Assembly: GCF_900096995.1 (NCBI RefSeq)
Contig: NZ_OANT01000012.1
Coordinates: forward strand, 1-64,000
DNA from: Acinetobacter puyangensis
Lineage (GTDB): Bacteria > Pseudomonadota > Gammaproteobacteria > Pseudomonadales > Moraxellaceae
Direction: 5' to 3'
Length of the DNA stretch: 64,000 bases
In this document: positions 54,950 through 64,000 of the stretch, in pieces
Position numbering within the stretch: the first letter of the stretch is position 1
Layout: every line of letters starts with the position of its first letter
Notes under the pieces: generated by a model
What the model was told of the DNA's origin: nothing
Seen by the model: the letters and a program-made list of their open reading frames with translations, nothing else
Databases searched by the model: none
Translations under genes and position numbers: made by a program

Positions 54950-57307
54950 ATGAAAAAATTGACCTTGCATTCTCTGAATATTGCGATACTCACCCTGCTA
55001 TCAGCAAATACTTTTGCAGAAAGTGAACAAAACAACAATACCTCCACTCAACCACATAAACTTGACACTATCGTGGTGACTGCATCTGGTTTTGAGCAAA
55101 AAATTACTGATGCCCCTGCAAGTATTTCTGTCGTTACAGAAGAAGATTTACGACAAAAACCTTATTTAACATTAATTGATGCTGTCCGTGATCTCGAAGG
55201 TGTTGATGTTGGTGAAACTCGCGATAAAACGGGTCAATCTACCATCAGCTTTAGAGGAATGGGGTCTGATTACACACTCGTTTTAGTTGATGGTAAACGT
55301 CAAACTAACCATGGGGATATTTATCCAAACAGCTTTGGTGGCAACCAGTTTGCCCATGTGCCTCCATTAGATGCAATTGAACGTATCGAAGTGATCCGTG
55401 GTCCAGCTTCAACACTATATGGTGCAGATGCTCTGGGTGGTGTCATTAATATCATTACTAAAAAAATTACAGACACATGGACAGGCTCAATAACTACAAG
55501 CCGCAGTATCCAAAGTAATGATGATTTTGGAGATGATATTACTTATGACTTCTCTTTGCGTGGACCTGTTATTGCAAATAAATTAGGGGTGAGTTTACGT
55601 GGCAGTATTTATGAACGTTTAGCATCAACACCAGAATATGATTCTATTGTTGATCCAAATGGGGAAACACATGAACGTTCTTTAGGTTTTGGTGGTGGTG
55701 GTAAAACTGTTGATAGCACATCAAAAGCTGCTGGTATTAGCCTAATTTTCACACCAACAGATAATCAGAGTATAACGTTTGATTACGATACATCTATAGT
55801 AACTTATGATAATACGCCAACTTATAATGTTGAGACAGGTAGTATTAGCTATCCTCTAGGAACCTTAGATAATATTGAATCCGTATGGCGTGCATCAAGA
55901 AATATTGTCCAGCCAAGAGTAGGTTACACTGAGGAACAAGAATTTACTCGTGATAGCTGGGCCTTGACTCATCAAGGCGATTGGAATTTTGGGAAAAGCT
56001 TTGTTTCCCTAGCTTATGTAAGCACAGAAAATAATGGCCGCTCTCTACCTTTTACTGTTGCAGAGCGAAAAGAATTACAAACAATCTGGGATGCTGTCCA
56101 AGCAGGAACATTAACGGAAGCAGAAGGTAAAGCACAAGCCGAACAAAAATTCTTACCACGTAAAAAACGCACGCTGGAAAGTAACCAGTATACTTTAGAT
56201 GCAAAATTAGATATTCCTATCAATAACTTGTTAGGAAATCATATCTTTGTCGTGGGAACACAAATCATTAATGGTGAATTAAATGACGGCGTGTTCGGCA
56301 TGGAAGAAGATCAACCAGATCAGACACAAGATCAAAAAATGTATTCCTTCTTTGTTGAGGATAGCTGGAACATCATTGATCCATTTACACTAACTTTAGG
56401 TGTTCGTTACGATAAGCACGATCTTTTTGATGGTAATTTTTCGCCTCGTGTTTATGGTGTCTACACATTAAATGACCAATGGACTGTCAAAGGTGGGGTA
56501 AGCACAGGATATAAGGCACCTAAAACCACAGATTTATATGATGGTATCACTGGATTTGGGGGACAAGGTGTAAGCCCATGGGCAGGGAATCCAGACCTTA
56601 AACCCGAAAAAAGCGTAAATAGTGAAATTGCAGTCTATTGGAATCATCCTGATCGTCATAGTTTTAACATTACCCTTTTCAAAAATGATTTTAAAGATAA
56701 AATTGTCAACTATGAAGTTAGACAAACATGTGAACAAACTGGCGGAATTCGACCATGCGTGAACCTCGGAAACTATGGTGATCTTGGCTATACAACATAT
56801 GCACAAAAAGTAAATGTAAGTGAAGCTGAAATTTTAGGCGTTGAAATCGCAGGTCGTTATCAAATTCTGGATAATTTAGGATTCCGTGCAAACTATACCT
56901 ATACAGATAGTGAACAAAAAGGAACGCCTGGTGGTGATAGCGATGGACAACCTTTAACGCAATCTGCAAAACATATGATCAATGCTACATTAGATTGGGA
57001 AATCAGCGACAAACTGAATACTTTCTTGTCCTTTGAATCTCGCTCAAAACGCTTCCGTGGAGTTGTAGGTAATCAGCATGTATATTATAAAGATTACGAA
57101 GTCTTTAACTTAGGTGCAAACTACAAGATTAACGACACATTTACTGTAACAGGTCGTATCAATAATTTATTGGATGAAGATTTCACCTCCTATCAAACAA
57201 TTTTTACACAAAATGATGCAGGTGGTTATGATGCAACTTTTACTGACGACTACAATAACAAAGACAAAGCTCGTAGCTTCTGGCTAAGTCTAAATGCTCG
57301 CTTCTAA
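54950..57307 (+). CDS. FepA/CirA-like TonB-dependent receptor
   Basis: 785-aa outer-membrane receptor, distinct from the tandem pair. Signal peptide ends TFA/ES near residue 23, the TonB box is DTIVVTA near 42-48, and the plug holds ISFRGMGSDYTLVLVDGKRQ and RIEVIRGPASTLYGADALGGVINIITKK-like motifs. The barrel ends SLNARF. The plug style matches the FepA/CirA/IrgA group for catecholate siderophores or colicins. ATG 54950 is chosen; a TTG four codons earlier lacks support. AT-rich relative to the tig operon next to it. Function in iron uptake is supported by the Fur-like promoter. Confidence 0.92.
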   Translation: MKKLTLHSLNIAILTLLSANTFAESEQNNNTSTQPHKLDTIVVTASGFEQKITDAPASISVVTEEDLRQKPYLTLIDAVRDLEGVDVGETRDKTGQSTISFRGMGSDYTLVLVDGKRQTNHGDIYPNSFGGNQFAHVPPLDAIERIEVIRGPASTLYGADALGGVINIITKKITDTWTGSITTSRSIQSNDDFGDDITYDFSLRGPVIANKLGVSLRGSIYERLASTPEYDSIVDPNGETHERSLGFGGGGKTVDSTSKAAGISLIFTPTDNQSITFDYDTSIVTYDNTPTYNVETGSISYPLGTLDNIESVWRASRNIVQPRVGYTEEQEFTRDSWALTHQGDWNFGKSFVSLAYVSTENNGRSLPFTVAERKELQTIWDAVQAGTLTEAEGKAQAEQKFLPRKKRTLESNQYTLDAKLDIPINNLLGNHIFVVGTQIINGELNDGVFGMEEDQPDQTQDQKMYSFFVEDSWNIIDPFTLTLGVRYDKHDLFDGNFSPRVYGVYTLNDQWTVKGGVSTGYKAPKTTDLYDGITGFGGQGVSPWAGNPDLKPEKSVNSEIAVYWNHPDRHSFNITLFKNDFKDKIVNYEVRQTCEQTGGIRPCVNLGNYGDLGYTTYAQKVNVSEAEILGVEIAGRYQILDNLGFRANYTYTDSEQKGTPGGDSDGQPLTQSAKHMINATLDWEISDKLNTFLSFESRSKRFRGVVGNQHVYYKDYEVFNLGANYKINDTFTVTGRINNLLDEDFTSYQTIFTQNDAGGYDATFTDDYNNKDKARSFWLSLNARF

Positions 57308-57323
57308 TTAAGCGATACATATC

Positions 57324-57360
57324 TACCCACTTGATAAATCAATTATGAAGTGGGTATTTT
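57324..57360 (+). terminator. Terminator of TonB receptor 3
   Basis: TACCCACTT (57324-57332) pairs perfectly with AAGTGGGTA (57348-57356) around a 15-nt loop, followed by TTTT. The long loop is unusual but the stem and tail are clear. Confidence 0.82.
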
Positions 57361-57547
57361 ATTGAATAAAAAATAATATTTATGGCACAACGCCTATTTA
57401 ATAAAAATTTTTCCCTCTATTCCTCCAAAAAGCGCAAAAAAAAGAGAATAAATTTCTTTTCTAGTCACGTACAATCAATTTAATTAGAATCATCAGACTT
57501 TTGCCTTAATTCTTTTCCACTCACTCCTTTTTTAAGGGTATATTGCG

Positions 57548-57622
57548 ATGAACAAGACATATATTTTAATAAACTCATTTAAAACAAATCACTGTGCCCT
57601 GCTGCGCCTAGCGCATATCTAA
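57548..57622 (+). CDS. Possible 24-aa leader peptide before leuA
   Basis: A 24-codon frame runs from ATG 57548, with AAGGG nine bases upstream, to TAA 57620. It contains CTG CTG CGC CTA as a Leu-rich cluster near its end, in a genome that usually uses TTA/TTG. A small hairpin TGCGC-cta-GCGCA (57603-57615) overlaps the end. This resembles a leucine attenuation leader, but I see no convincing downstream terminator, so it may be a chance ORF. The rest of the 415-base gap is AT-rich with no other clear signal apart from the receptor terminator. Confidence 0.4.
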   Translation: MNKTYILINSFKTNHCALLRLAHI

Positions 57623-57722
57623 TTATTAAGCTTTTTGATTCGCATATTTTTTCCTAATCATATTCTTAAATTTTGCTGTACTTAAATACTTATCAAAATT
57701 AGGTCAGCACGGAGCAACTCTC

Positions 57723-59417
57723 ATGATGTTACAAGATCCAAGCACCAAATACCGCCGCATGTACCAGCGCGTCAATTTGCCTGATCGCCAGTGGCCAGAT
57801 AAAGAAATTACCCAAGCACCGATCTGGATGAGCACCGATTTACGTGACGGCAATCAGGCAATTTTCGAACCGATGGATATTGAACAGAAATTCAAAATGT
57901 TTCAAATGTTGGTTAAAATCGGTTTTAAACATATCGAAATTGGTTTTCCATCTGCGTCACAGATCGATTTTGATTTTACCCGCAAATTGATTGAAGAAAA
58001 TCATATTCCAGATGATGTCTATATTGAAGTTCTGGTACAGGCGCGGGATCATTTGATCGCACGGACATTCGAGTCATTAATTGGTGCAAAACGTGCCATT
58101 GTACATATCTATAATGCCAACTCCCCGACCTTCCGTAATAAAGTCTTAAATGTCAATATTGCCGGAGCAAAAGCATTGGCTGTGAATGCGGCAGAAAAAG
58201 TCAAGGAATATGCAGCACAGTATCCACAAACCGACTGGATCTTTCAGTATAGCCCGGAATGTTTTACCGCAACGGAAATGGAAGTCGCCAAAGAAATCTG
58301 TGATGCAGTGACTGATATTTGGGAAGCGCGTCCAGAGAAAAAAGTGATTTTAAATCTGCCTGCAACAGTTGAAGTTGCCAGCCCGAACGTCTATGCCGAT
58401 CAGATCGAATGGATGCATCGCAATCTTGAACGTCGTGACGGTGTGATTATCTCGGTGCATCCGCATAATGACCGTGGCTGTGGTATTGCCGCAGCAGAAC
58501 TGGCGATCATGGCTGGTGCCGATCGGGTTGAAGGTTGTGTATTTGGCAATGGCGAACGTACCGGTAACGTGGATGTAGCAGCCGTTGCCCTGAATATGTA
58601 TTCACAAGGTGTAGCACCACATCTGGATTTTTCCAATATCAATGAAATCATTGCCACCGTTGAAGAATGTACCGGCTTGCCTGTGCATCCACGTCATCCA
58701 TACGCAGGCGATCTGGTATTTACTGCATTCTCCGGTTCGCATCAGGATGCGATTAAAAAAGGCTTTGAATTTCAAAAAGATCAAGAAGTTTGGGATATGC
58801 CCTACTTGCCAATTGATCCTAAAGATTTGGGCCGCAGCTATGATGCGGTGATTCGGGTCAATAGCCAATCCGGTAAAGGTGGCATTGCCTATTTACTGGA
58901 AGCCAATTATGGTGTGGTCTTGCCACGTCGTTTACAGATCGAATTCAGTCAGGTGGTACAGCAATATACCGATGCCAATGGCACAGAAATCAGTGCAGAA
59001 CATATTTGGGATTTGTTTAGCCAAAGCTATGTCTATACCGGTCAAAACTATTATCAGGTTAAAAATTATCGTCTGGCCGATCATAATGGCAAGCAAACCG
59101 TGCAGTTTGAAGTCAAAGCTGGTGATGAAATCCGTCATTTAAGCGGCGAAGGCAACGGTCCAATTTCTGCTATCTTAAATGCCATCGCTTTGCCGATAGA
59201 TGTGTTAAACTACGAAGAGAAAAGTATTGGCAATGGGGCAAATGCCAAAGCATTGGCCATGATTGAATTACAGGTTCAGGGACAAGCTGTCAGCGGTTTT
59301 GGTGTGGGTATTCATGACAATATTGTCACCGCATCGATTGAAGCGATTCTGGCTTGTGTCAATCGTTTGATTATCAAAGGTGCTTTAGAAGCCGAACATA
59401 TCGCAAAAGCCGTTTAA
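57723..59417 (+). CDS. leuA: 2-isopropylmalate synthase
   Basis: First committed enzyme of leucine synthesis, condensing acetyl-CoA with 2-oxoisovalerate. The 564-aa protein is the longer LeuA type: catalytic [19 protein letters not shown] near 38, metal-binding HPHNDRG near 240, and the C-terminal regulatory domain with [17 protein letters not shown] that normally binds leucine. Start ATG 57723 lies eight bases after GGAG. Preceded by a possible leader peptide and followed by a strong hairpin, so monocistronic. Confidence 0.96.
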   Translation: MMLQDPSTKYRRMYQRVNLPDRQWPDKEITQAPIWMSTDLRDGNQAIFEPMDIEQKFKMFQMLVKIGFKHIEIGFPSASQIDFDFTRKLIEENHIPDDVYIEVLVQARDHLIARTFESLIGAKRAIVHIYNANSPTFRNKVLNVNIAGAKALAVNAAEKVKEYAAQYPQTDWIFQYSPECFTATEMEVAKEICDAVTDIWEARPEKKVILNLPATVEVASPNVYADQIEWMHRNLERRDGVIISVHPHNDRGCGIAAAELAIMAGADRVEGCVFGNGERTGNVDVAAVALNMYSQGVAPHLDFSNINEIIATVEECTGLPVHPRHPYAGDLVFTAFSGSHQDAIKKGFEFQKDQEVWDMPYLPIDPKDLGRSYDAVIRVNSQSGKGGIAYLLEANYGVVLPRRLQIEFSQVVQQYTDANGTEISAEHIWDLFSQSYVYTGQNYYQVKNYRLADHNGKQTVQFEVKAGDEIRHLSGEGNGPISAILNAIALPIDVLNYEEKSIGNGANAKALAMIELQVQGQAVSGFGVGIHDNIVTASIEAILACVNRLIIKGALEAEHIAKAV

Positions 59418-59435
59418 TTTCCGCTTTTGCTATTT

Positions 59436-59474
59436 GAAAGGATACCAACAGATGTCACTTGTTGGTATCCTTTC
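59436..59474 (+). terminator. Terminator of leuA
   Basis: GAAAGGATACCAACA (59436-59450) and its perfect complement (59460-59474) form a 15-bp stem with a 9-nt loop, between leuA and metX. It lacks a terminal T-run, so the stem may also be part of the metX leader. Confidence 0.7.
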
Positions 59475-59503
59475 GCTATTCAGAAATAAGGTAAGGGTGA
59501 GCG

Positions 59504-60658
59504 TTGAGCTTTGCAGCAGACTCTGTGGGTGTTGTGACTCCACAAAAATTTACATTTGAGCAGCCATTACAGTTGGAATGTGGACGAATACTGCCACGTT
59601 TTGAGCTCATGGTGGAAACTTACGGAACATTAAATTCCGATCACTCCAATGCAATTTTGATCTGTCATGCATTATCTGGTCATCACCATGCGGCGGGTTT
59701 TCATCATGAGGATGATAAAAAACCAGGCTGGTGGGATGCCTGTATCGGGCCGGGTAAAGCCATTGATACCAACATTTTCTATGTGGTTGCCCTCAATAAT
59801 ATTGGTGGCTGTAATGGTTCAACTGGCCCTATTTCACCCAATCCCGAAAATGACAATCGGCCCTATGGTCCAGACTTTCCACTGGTGACTGTACGGGACT
59901 GGGTTAAAACTCAAAAAATGCTATCCGAACGCTTGGAGATCGATGTCTGGCATGCAGTCGTCGGTGGTTCACTCGGTGGCATGCAGGCACAACAATGGTC
60001 CGTGGATTATCCCGATGCATTGAAAAACTGTGTGGTGATTGCCAGTGCCCCAAAATTGACTGCACAGAACATTGCTTTTAACGAAGTTGCGCGCCAGTCG
60101 ATTCTGTCGGATCCGGATTTTTACCATGGTCGTTATCTGGAACATGACAGTTATCCAAAACGTGGCTTAATTCTAGCCCGTATGGTTGGACATATTACCT
60201 ATCTGTCCGAAGAAGCCATGAAACAAAAATTTGGTCGTGACCTAAAATCGGGCAAATTTATGTACGGTTTTGATGTCGAGTTTCAGGTCGAAAGTTATTT
60301 GCGCTATCAGGGTGAGCAATTTAGTCGAAATTTTGATGCCAATACCTATTTAATTATGACCAAAGCACTGGACTATTTTGATCCTGCACGTGAATTTGAT
60401 GGAAATTTACCTGAAGCATTAGCACAAACCAAATGTCGTTTTCTGGTGATTTCCTTTACCACCGATTGGCGCTTCTCCCCTTCACGCTCACAGGAAATCG
60501 TCAACGCTTTGATTTCCAATCATAAGCCGGTGAGCTATATGGATATCGAAGCAGAACAAGGACATGACTCCTTTTTGTTTCCAATTCCATTATATGTCAA
60601 AACCTTACATAACTTTTTAACCAGTACCCTGCAACCAAATACTGCGAGCGAGGTTTAA
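59504..60658 (+). CDS. metX: Homoserine O-acyltransferase
   Basis: Activates homoserine for methionine synthesis. The 384-aa alpha/beta-hydrolase-fold enzyme has the nucleophile Ser156 in [10 protein letters not shown], the substrate loop [11 protein letters not shown] near 101-111, and the His354-Asp355 pair in EQGHDSF. The start is a TTG at 59504 with AAGGG nearby; no ATG fits before the conserved core. metW follows after three bases, the usual pair in proteobacteria. Acetyl versus succinyl donor cannot be told by eye. Confidence 0.93.
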   Translation: MSFAADSVGVVTPQKFTFEQPLQLECGRILPRFELMVETYGTLNSDHSNAILICHALSGHHHAAGFHHEDDKKPGWWDACIGPGKAIDTNIFYVVALNNIGGCNGSTGPISPNPENDNRPYGPDFPLVTVRDWVKTQKMLSERLEIDVWHAVVGGSLGGMQAQQWSVDYPDALKNCVVIASAPKLTAQNIAFNEVARQSILSDPDFYHGRYLEHDSYPKRGLILARMVGHITYLSEEAMKQKFGRDLKSGKFMYGFDVEFQVESYLRYQGEQFSRNFDANTYLIMTKALDYFDPAREFDGNLPEALAQTKCRFLVISFTTDWRFSPSRSQEIVNALISNHKPVSYMDIEAEQGHDSFLFPIPLYVKTLHNFLTSTLQPNTASEV

Positions 60659-60661
60659 ACC

Positions 60662-61255
60662 ATGCGTATAGATCAACAACTTGCAGAAAAATGGATTAAA
60701 CCCAATTCCCGTGTACTAGATCTCGGCTGTGGTAATGGTGAATTATTGTCACATATGCAGCGTAAACATAATGTTCATGCCTATGGACTCGAGATTGATC
60801 AAGAAAAAATTGCAATTGCAATTGGTCGGGGCTTGAATATTATTCAACAAGACCTTAATCTAGGGCTAAAACAGTTTGCCGATCAGAGTTTCGACTATGT
60901 GGTGATGGCACAGGCTTTGCAAGCTGTAGATGCACCGGACGTTTTATTGCGTGATATGGTGCGGGTTGGGCGTGAAGCAATTATTACATTTCCAAATTTT
61001 GCACACTGGAAAACAAGATCTTATCTTGCATTAAGGGGCAAAATGCCTGTTTCAGACGCATTGCCCTATATGTGGTATGATACGCCAAATATTCATCTGT
61101 GTACCTTCAAAGACTTTGAAGCGTTATGTAAAGATAATCAAATTCGTATCATTAATCGACTGGCTGTAAACGATAATCAGGAAGCCAGCTTAATGATGAA
61201 ATATATCCCAAATCTTTTTGGTGAAATTGCTATTTATCGAGTAAGTGCCTTATGA
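60662..61255 (+). CDS. metW: MetW, methionine-biosynthesis methyltransferase-like protein
   Basis: 197-aa class I methyltransferase-fold protein that partners MetX in many proteobacteria. Motif I is VLDLGCGNGELLSHM near 19-33, with VVMAQALQAVDAP near 80-92 and FPNFAHWKTR near 116-125 as family marks. It is three bases after metX and overlaps the next gene by four, so the three are translationally linked. Confidence 0.93.
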   Translation: MRIDQQLAEKWIKPNSRVLDLGCGNGELLSHMQRKHNVHAYGLEIDQEKIAIAIGRGLNIIQQDLNLGLKQFADQSFDYVVMAQALQAVDAPDVLLRDMVRVGREAIITFPNFAHWKTRSYLALRGKMPVSDALPYMWYDTPNIHLCTFKDFEALCKDNQIRIINRLAVNDNQEASLMMKYIPNLFGEIAIYRVSAL

Positions 61256-61842
61256 AAAAACTAGCCATAAGTACCGTATTGATGAGTGTTTTTGCTGTTT
61301 CTGCACATGCGGAATTAATTAACCAACAACCATCAAGCAGTACCACCGTTGCACAATATGCCACCATGCCCATTGACCAATTGGCAAAAGCTGCCCAGTC
61401 GGGTCAAGGATCTGCACAATTCTTTCTGGGTAATCGTTATAAACATGGTCAGGGCGTCAAGCAGGATCAGTCACAAGCGTTTGCATGGTTTAAAAAAGCC
61501 GCTGATCAGGGCATTCCTTCTGCCCAGTTGAATGTCGGACAAATGTATGCTGGTGGTGTGGGGGTCAAAAAAGATTTGAATGCCGCAAAAACCTATTTGA
61601 TGAAAGCAGCCAAACTGGGTGACAATCGCGCCAGTTACAATCTGGCTGTGCTTGAAGAACGCGCTAAAAATTATGCGAATGCCTATCAATGGTATGAGCT
61701 ATCGACCCGTGACGGTATGTTAGATTTCCGGGTTAAGAACATGTCCGAGAAAAAAATCGTACAGCTGGCAGCCAATCTCAATACCAATGAGATGCGTCTT
61801 GCCCGTGAGCGTTCTGATCGCTGGATTCAATCTGACGACTAA
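61252..61842 (+). CDS. Sel1-repeat periplasmic protein
   Basis: 196-aa exported protein: signal peptide MKKLAISTVLMSVFAVSAHA cleaved near residue 20, then two to three Sel1-type repeats of about 36 residues (AAQSGQGSAQFFLGNRYKHGQGV, AADQGIPSAQLNVGQMYAGGVGV, AAKLGDNRASYNLAVLEE). Sel1 repeats bind proteins. It overlaps metW by four bases, an odd partner for a methionine gene, with no function evident. Followed by a strong terminator. Confidence 0.88.
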   Translation: MKKLAISTVLMSVFAVSAHAELINQQPSSSTTVAQYATMPIDQLAKAAQSGQGSAQFFLGNRYKHGQGVKQDQSQAFAWFKKAADQGIPSAQLNVGQMYAGGVGVKKDLNAAKTYLMKAAKLGDNRASYNLAVLEERAKNYANAYQWYELSTRDGMLDFRVKNMSEKKIVQLAANLNTNEMRLARERSDRWIQSDD

Positions 61843-61865
61843 GCCTAGTTTAGTCGTGCTTCATC

Positions 61866-61899
61866 AAAAGCCGGTTGTTACAAACAACTGGCTTTTTTT
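61866..61899 (+). terminator. Terminator of metX-metW-Sel1
   Basis: AAAAGCCGGTTGTT (61866-61879) and AACAACTGGCTTTT (61883-61896) pair with one G-U around a 3-nt loop, followed by T-run. Typical intrinsic terminator. Confidence 0.93.
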
Positions 61900-61997
61900 A
61901 TGATGTTTTATCACTTTATTCTGTTGGACCAACAAGCAGAATTTACAGAACTTTTATAGCAGTTCATCTATACTTATCACTATGTTTTTGGTGAGCA

Positions 61998-63503
61998 ATG
62001 TATATGTTTATTGAAGAAAAAAAGCAACAACAACAGATAAACCTGCAACATCGTCTGCCTGCTTTGCTTGGATTGTGCATCGGACTGCTCATCTATCCAA
62101 CGGCCTATGCTCAGGAGTATAGTTATGCTCAAGCAGAACAACAAATTCTCCAGCATTCCTATACAGCTCAGGCAAATACTGCCCTACAACAGGCCGCGCA
62201 ACTCGAAGCCGAAGCAATTAAGGGGTTGGGCTTGCCACGCATAGACTTAAATGCACGCGCTTATAAATTCCATAGCCAGACGGATGTACCACTGGATAAT
62301 TTTAAACAAAGCGTAGAAGATCAATTATCACAGCGTTTAAGTGACCGTATGTCCGAACTGGAAAATATCGGTGTACCATCCAATATTCTGGATCCGGTAG
62401 AATCCGGCATTAATAATATTATTCATGACGGCATTGGACAGCTTCCCAACTATGCCAATTTAACCCTAGATGATGAAGTGTTTCGTCCGACCATTTCCAT
62501 GACCATGCCAATCTATACTGGTGGTTTGACCCAGAGTGCCAAACAGGTCACTCAGATTAATGCCCGACGTAGTGCATTAAGTACCACCCAACAGCAAGAT
62601 GTGCAGCGCTTTGAATTGATTAAGAGTTATTTTTATACGCAACTACAACAACAACTGTTACTTGCCAGTCAGGAAAATCTAAATGCCATGCAACGGCATC
62701 TGGATAATGCCATCAAATTCGAGCAACAGGGTTTTATCAGCAAAGGTCAGCGTATGCAGTTTAATGTGGCACGTAACAATGCCGCACGACTATTTCAAAC
62801 CACACAAAGTAGCTATGCTGCCAGTTATTTCCAACTGAAAAATCTGCTACAAGATCAAAACATTAGTGCTTTGAGTACGCCGTTATTTGTTAATAAGACG
62901 CAAAATAATCAGCTTGATAGCCTTTTAGCAAGTTTTGCCGATCAATCGCCACTGATCCAGAAGTTACGCATGGACACAGAACTGGCCAATGAAAAAGTCA
63001 AAGTGCAAAGTGCCAGTCAAAAACCGAAAATTTTTGCCTTTGGTGAATATGGTCTGGATGACAAACATAACTGGATCGTTGGCGTTGTCGCCAGCTACAA
63101 TCTGTTTTCTGGTATCAATAAAAGTAAACAGGTACAGGCTGCCGAATTACAACGCTATGCCACTGAACTGTTGACCGAAAGAACCAAGCAGGAAATGTCC
63201 AATATCATTTATAAAGCCTATAGTGAGCTACAGGATTCTCAGCAATCCCATCAGTTACTCATGGAAAATATGCTCGCTGCCCAAGAAAACCGGCGCATAC
63301 AAACCCTTTCCTTTCAAGAAGATATGGGTACAGCCACACAAGTCATTGATGCGGAAAATATGATTCACACGCTTAAAAGTGAAATCGCATTAAATGCCTA
63401 TAAATATGTCATGTCTTTGGCAACATTACTGCAAAGCAATGGTTCAATTACCCAGTTTAAAACTTATGTTCAACACAATAATACCGACTATATTGGCAAT
63501 TAA
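61998..63503 (+). CDS. TolC-family outer-membrane efflux protein
   Basis: 501-aa outer-membrane channel protein. Signal peptide ends AYA/QE near residue 38, and the chain shows the two TolC-type repeats, rich in Gln/Ala coiled coil and turn segments (QAAQLEAEAIKGLGLPRIDL near 62-81; LRMDTELANEKVKVQSASQKPKIFAFGEY near 315-343). It lies eleven bases before an HlyD-type gene, so an export system is likely encoded. Substrate unknown. The start is at 61998 with GAGCA nearby, weakly supported. Confidence 0.9.
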   Translation: MYMFIEEKKQQQQINLQHRLPALLGLCIGLLIYPTAYAQEYSYAQAEQQILQHSYTAQANTALQQAAQLEAEAIKGLGLPRIDLNARAYKFHSQTDVPLDNFKQSVEDQLSQRLSDRMSELENIGVPSNILDPVESGINNIIHDGIGQLPNYANLTLDDEVFRPTISMTMPIYTGGLTQSAKQVTQINARRSALSTTQQQDVQRFELIKSYFYTQLQQQLLLASQENLNAMQRHLDNAIKFEQQGFISKGQRMQFNVARNNAARLFQTTQSSYAASYFQLKNLLQDQNISALSTPLFVNKTQNNQLDSLLASFADQSPLIQKLRMDTELANEKVKVQSASQKPKIFAFGEYGLDDKHNWIVGVVASYNLFSGINKSKQVQAAELQRYATELLTERTKQEMSNIIYKAYSELQDSQQSHQLLMENMLAAQENRRIQTLSFQEDMGTATQVIDAENMIHTLKSEIALNAYKYVMSLATLLQSNGSITQFKTYVQHNNTDYIGN

Positions 63504-63514
63504 GATGAGGAAGC

Positions 63515-64000
63515 ATGATGACTGATCCCAACACCCCTGATTCCAACACACCTAATGCCAACAATTTTAATCCGCCATCATCTGATGATGCATCACATGC
63601 AGATCAAAGCAATGATGCAACACCACAACAGAAAACTGAATCCTCAACAAATGAACAGGATAAAAATGCCGGCAATCCACAGAAAAATACAAAAATAAAA
63701 ATCGTACTGGCGATTTTATTGATCGCATTGCTCGGTTTGATTGCCTTTGGACTCTGGAAAAGTTATCAGCCTAAAACTGTGAGTCTGCAAGGTCGTGTTG
63801 AAGCCGATACCATTCATGTCAGCACAAAAATACCCAGCCGTATCGAAGCTATTTATGTTCAGGAAGGTCAGCCGATCAAACAGGGACAATTACTGATTAA
63901 ACTTAGTAGTCCTGAAATTGAAGCAAAAAAACAACAGGCACAAGCCGCATTACAATCGGCTTTGGCCTTTCAGTCCACAGCCGAACGCGGTTCGCAAGAA
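63515..64000 (+). CDS. HlyD-family membrane-fusion protein, 5' part
   Basis: Open at the window end; 162 codons are visible. After a 60-residue hydrophilic, Asn/Asp-rich cytoplasmic tail comes one membrane segment (about 68-88, VLAILLIALLGLIAFGLW), then the start of the lipoyl-like hybrid motif with GRVEADTIHVSTKIPSRIEAIYVQEGQPIKQGQLL. This is typical of EmrA/YhiI-type adaptors that join an inner-membrane transporter to TolC. The long hydrophilic tail is unusual. GAGGAAGC precedes ATG 63515; ATG 63518 is also possible. A transporter gene is expected beyond the end. Confidence 0.88.
   Translation, partial: MMTDPNTPDSNTPNANNFNPPSSDDASHADQSNDATPQQKTESSTNEQDKNAGNPQKNTKIKIVLAILLIALLGLIAFGLWKSYQPKTVSLQGRVEADTIHVSTKIPSRIEAIYVQEGQPIKQGQLLIKLSSPEIEAKKQQAQAALQSALAFQSTAERGSQE

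Noticed and set aside
57623..57722. Leucine attenuator terminator before leuA
   Set aside because: CCTAAT/ATTAGG and AATTTTG/CAAAATT pairings exist but no hairpin with a terminal T-run; insufficient for a terminator call.

Overview
The window is AT-rich, gene-dense gammaproteobacterial chromosome. Gene content and order (gacS divergent from cysM, then exonuclease, rlmD and relA; tig-clpP-clpX; pcnB-folK-panB-panC-rapZ-NPr-darP; metX-metW; several Fur-type TonB receptors) point to Acinetobacter or a close Moraxellaceae relative. The genus is an inference from gene content and protein style, not from a marker search. I see no rRNA, tRNA, CRISPR array, insertion sequence, integrase or prophage.

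Layout. 1-6.2 kb: LysE-type exporter, metG, a lysine/alanine-rich LEA-like protein, the Mrp/ApbC Fe-S carrier, a DUF6176-like gene broken by one in-frame TAG, and rpmI-rplT. 6.3-15.4 kb: an accessory block lying between rpmI-rplT and infC, with two tandem paralogous TonB siderophore receptors under near-identical Fur-type promoters, a GST, an XRE regulator divergent from an unknown gene with repeated operator-like sites, an IbpA-type Hsp20 with a ROSE-like RNA thermometer, a hypothetical gene and a LysR regulator. 15.4-18 kb: infC (AUU start) and thrS, the latter with a leader that resembles a tRNA-Thr anticodon arm. 18-22 kb: LysE exporter, acyl-CoA synthetase, SDR and its MerR regulator. 22-29 kb: two minus-strand operons, pcnB to darP (tRNA/RNA processing, folate, pantothenate, nitrogen-PTS, ribosome assembly) and mazG-comEA. 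29-41 kb: relA-rlmD-exonuclease-cysM, gacS, and a three-gene catabolic-looking set (crotonase, GlxR-like, Hyi-like). 41-46 kb: a secreted CocE-type hydrolase, AraC regulator and FadL porin that may form an ester-uptake locus. 46-54.7 kb: DUF475/TerC, amidotransferase-methyltransferase pair, fumarase, DUF2846 lipoprotein, clpX, clpP, tig. 54.9-64 kb: a third, FepA/CirA-like receptor, leuA with a possible leader peptide, metX-metW-Sel1 protein, and the start of a TolC/HlyD export operon cut by the window end.

The richest layer is regulatory. From sequence alone I find an IbpA ROSE thermometer with the expected bulged-G helix, a thrS operator-like leader with a 7-nt loop carrying GGU, a non-AUG infC start, a structured rpmI leader, a MerR promoter with 20-bp spacing, XRE operator repeats, three Fur-type promoters and many strong intrinsic terminators that delimit transcription units. 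All functional assignments come from reading protein motifs; no database search was run.
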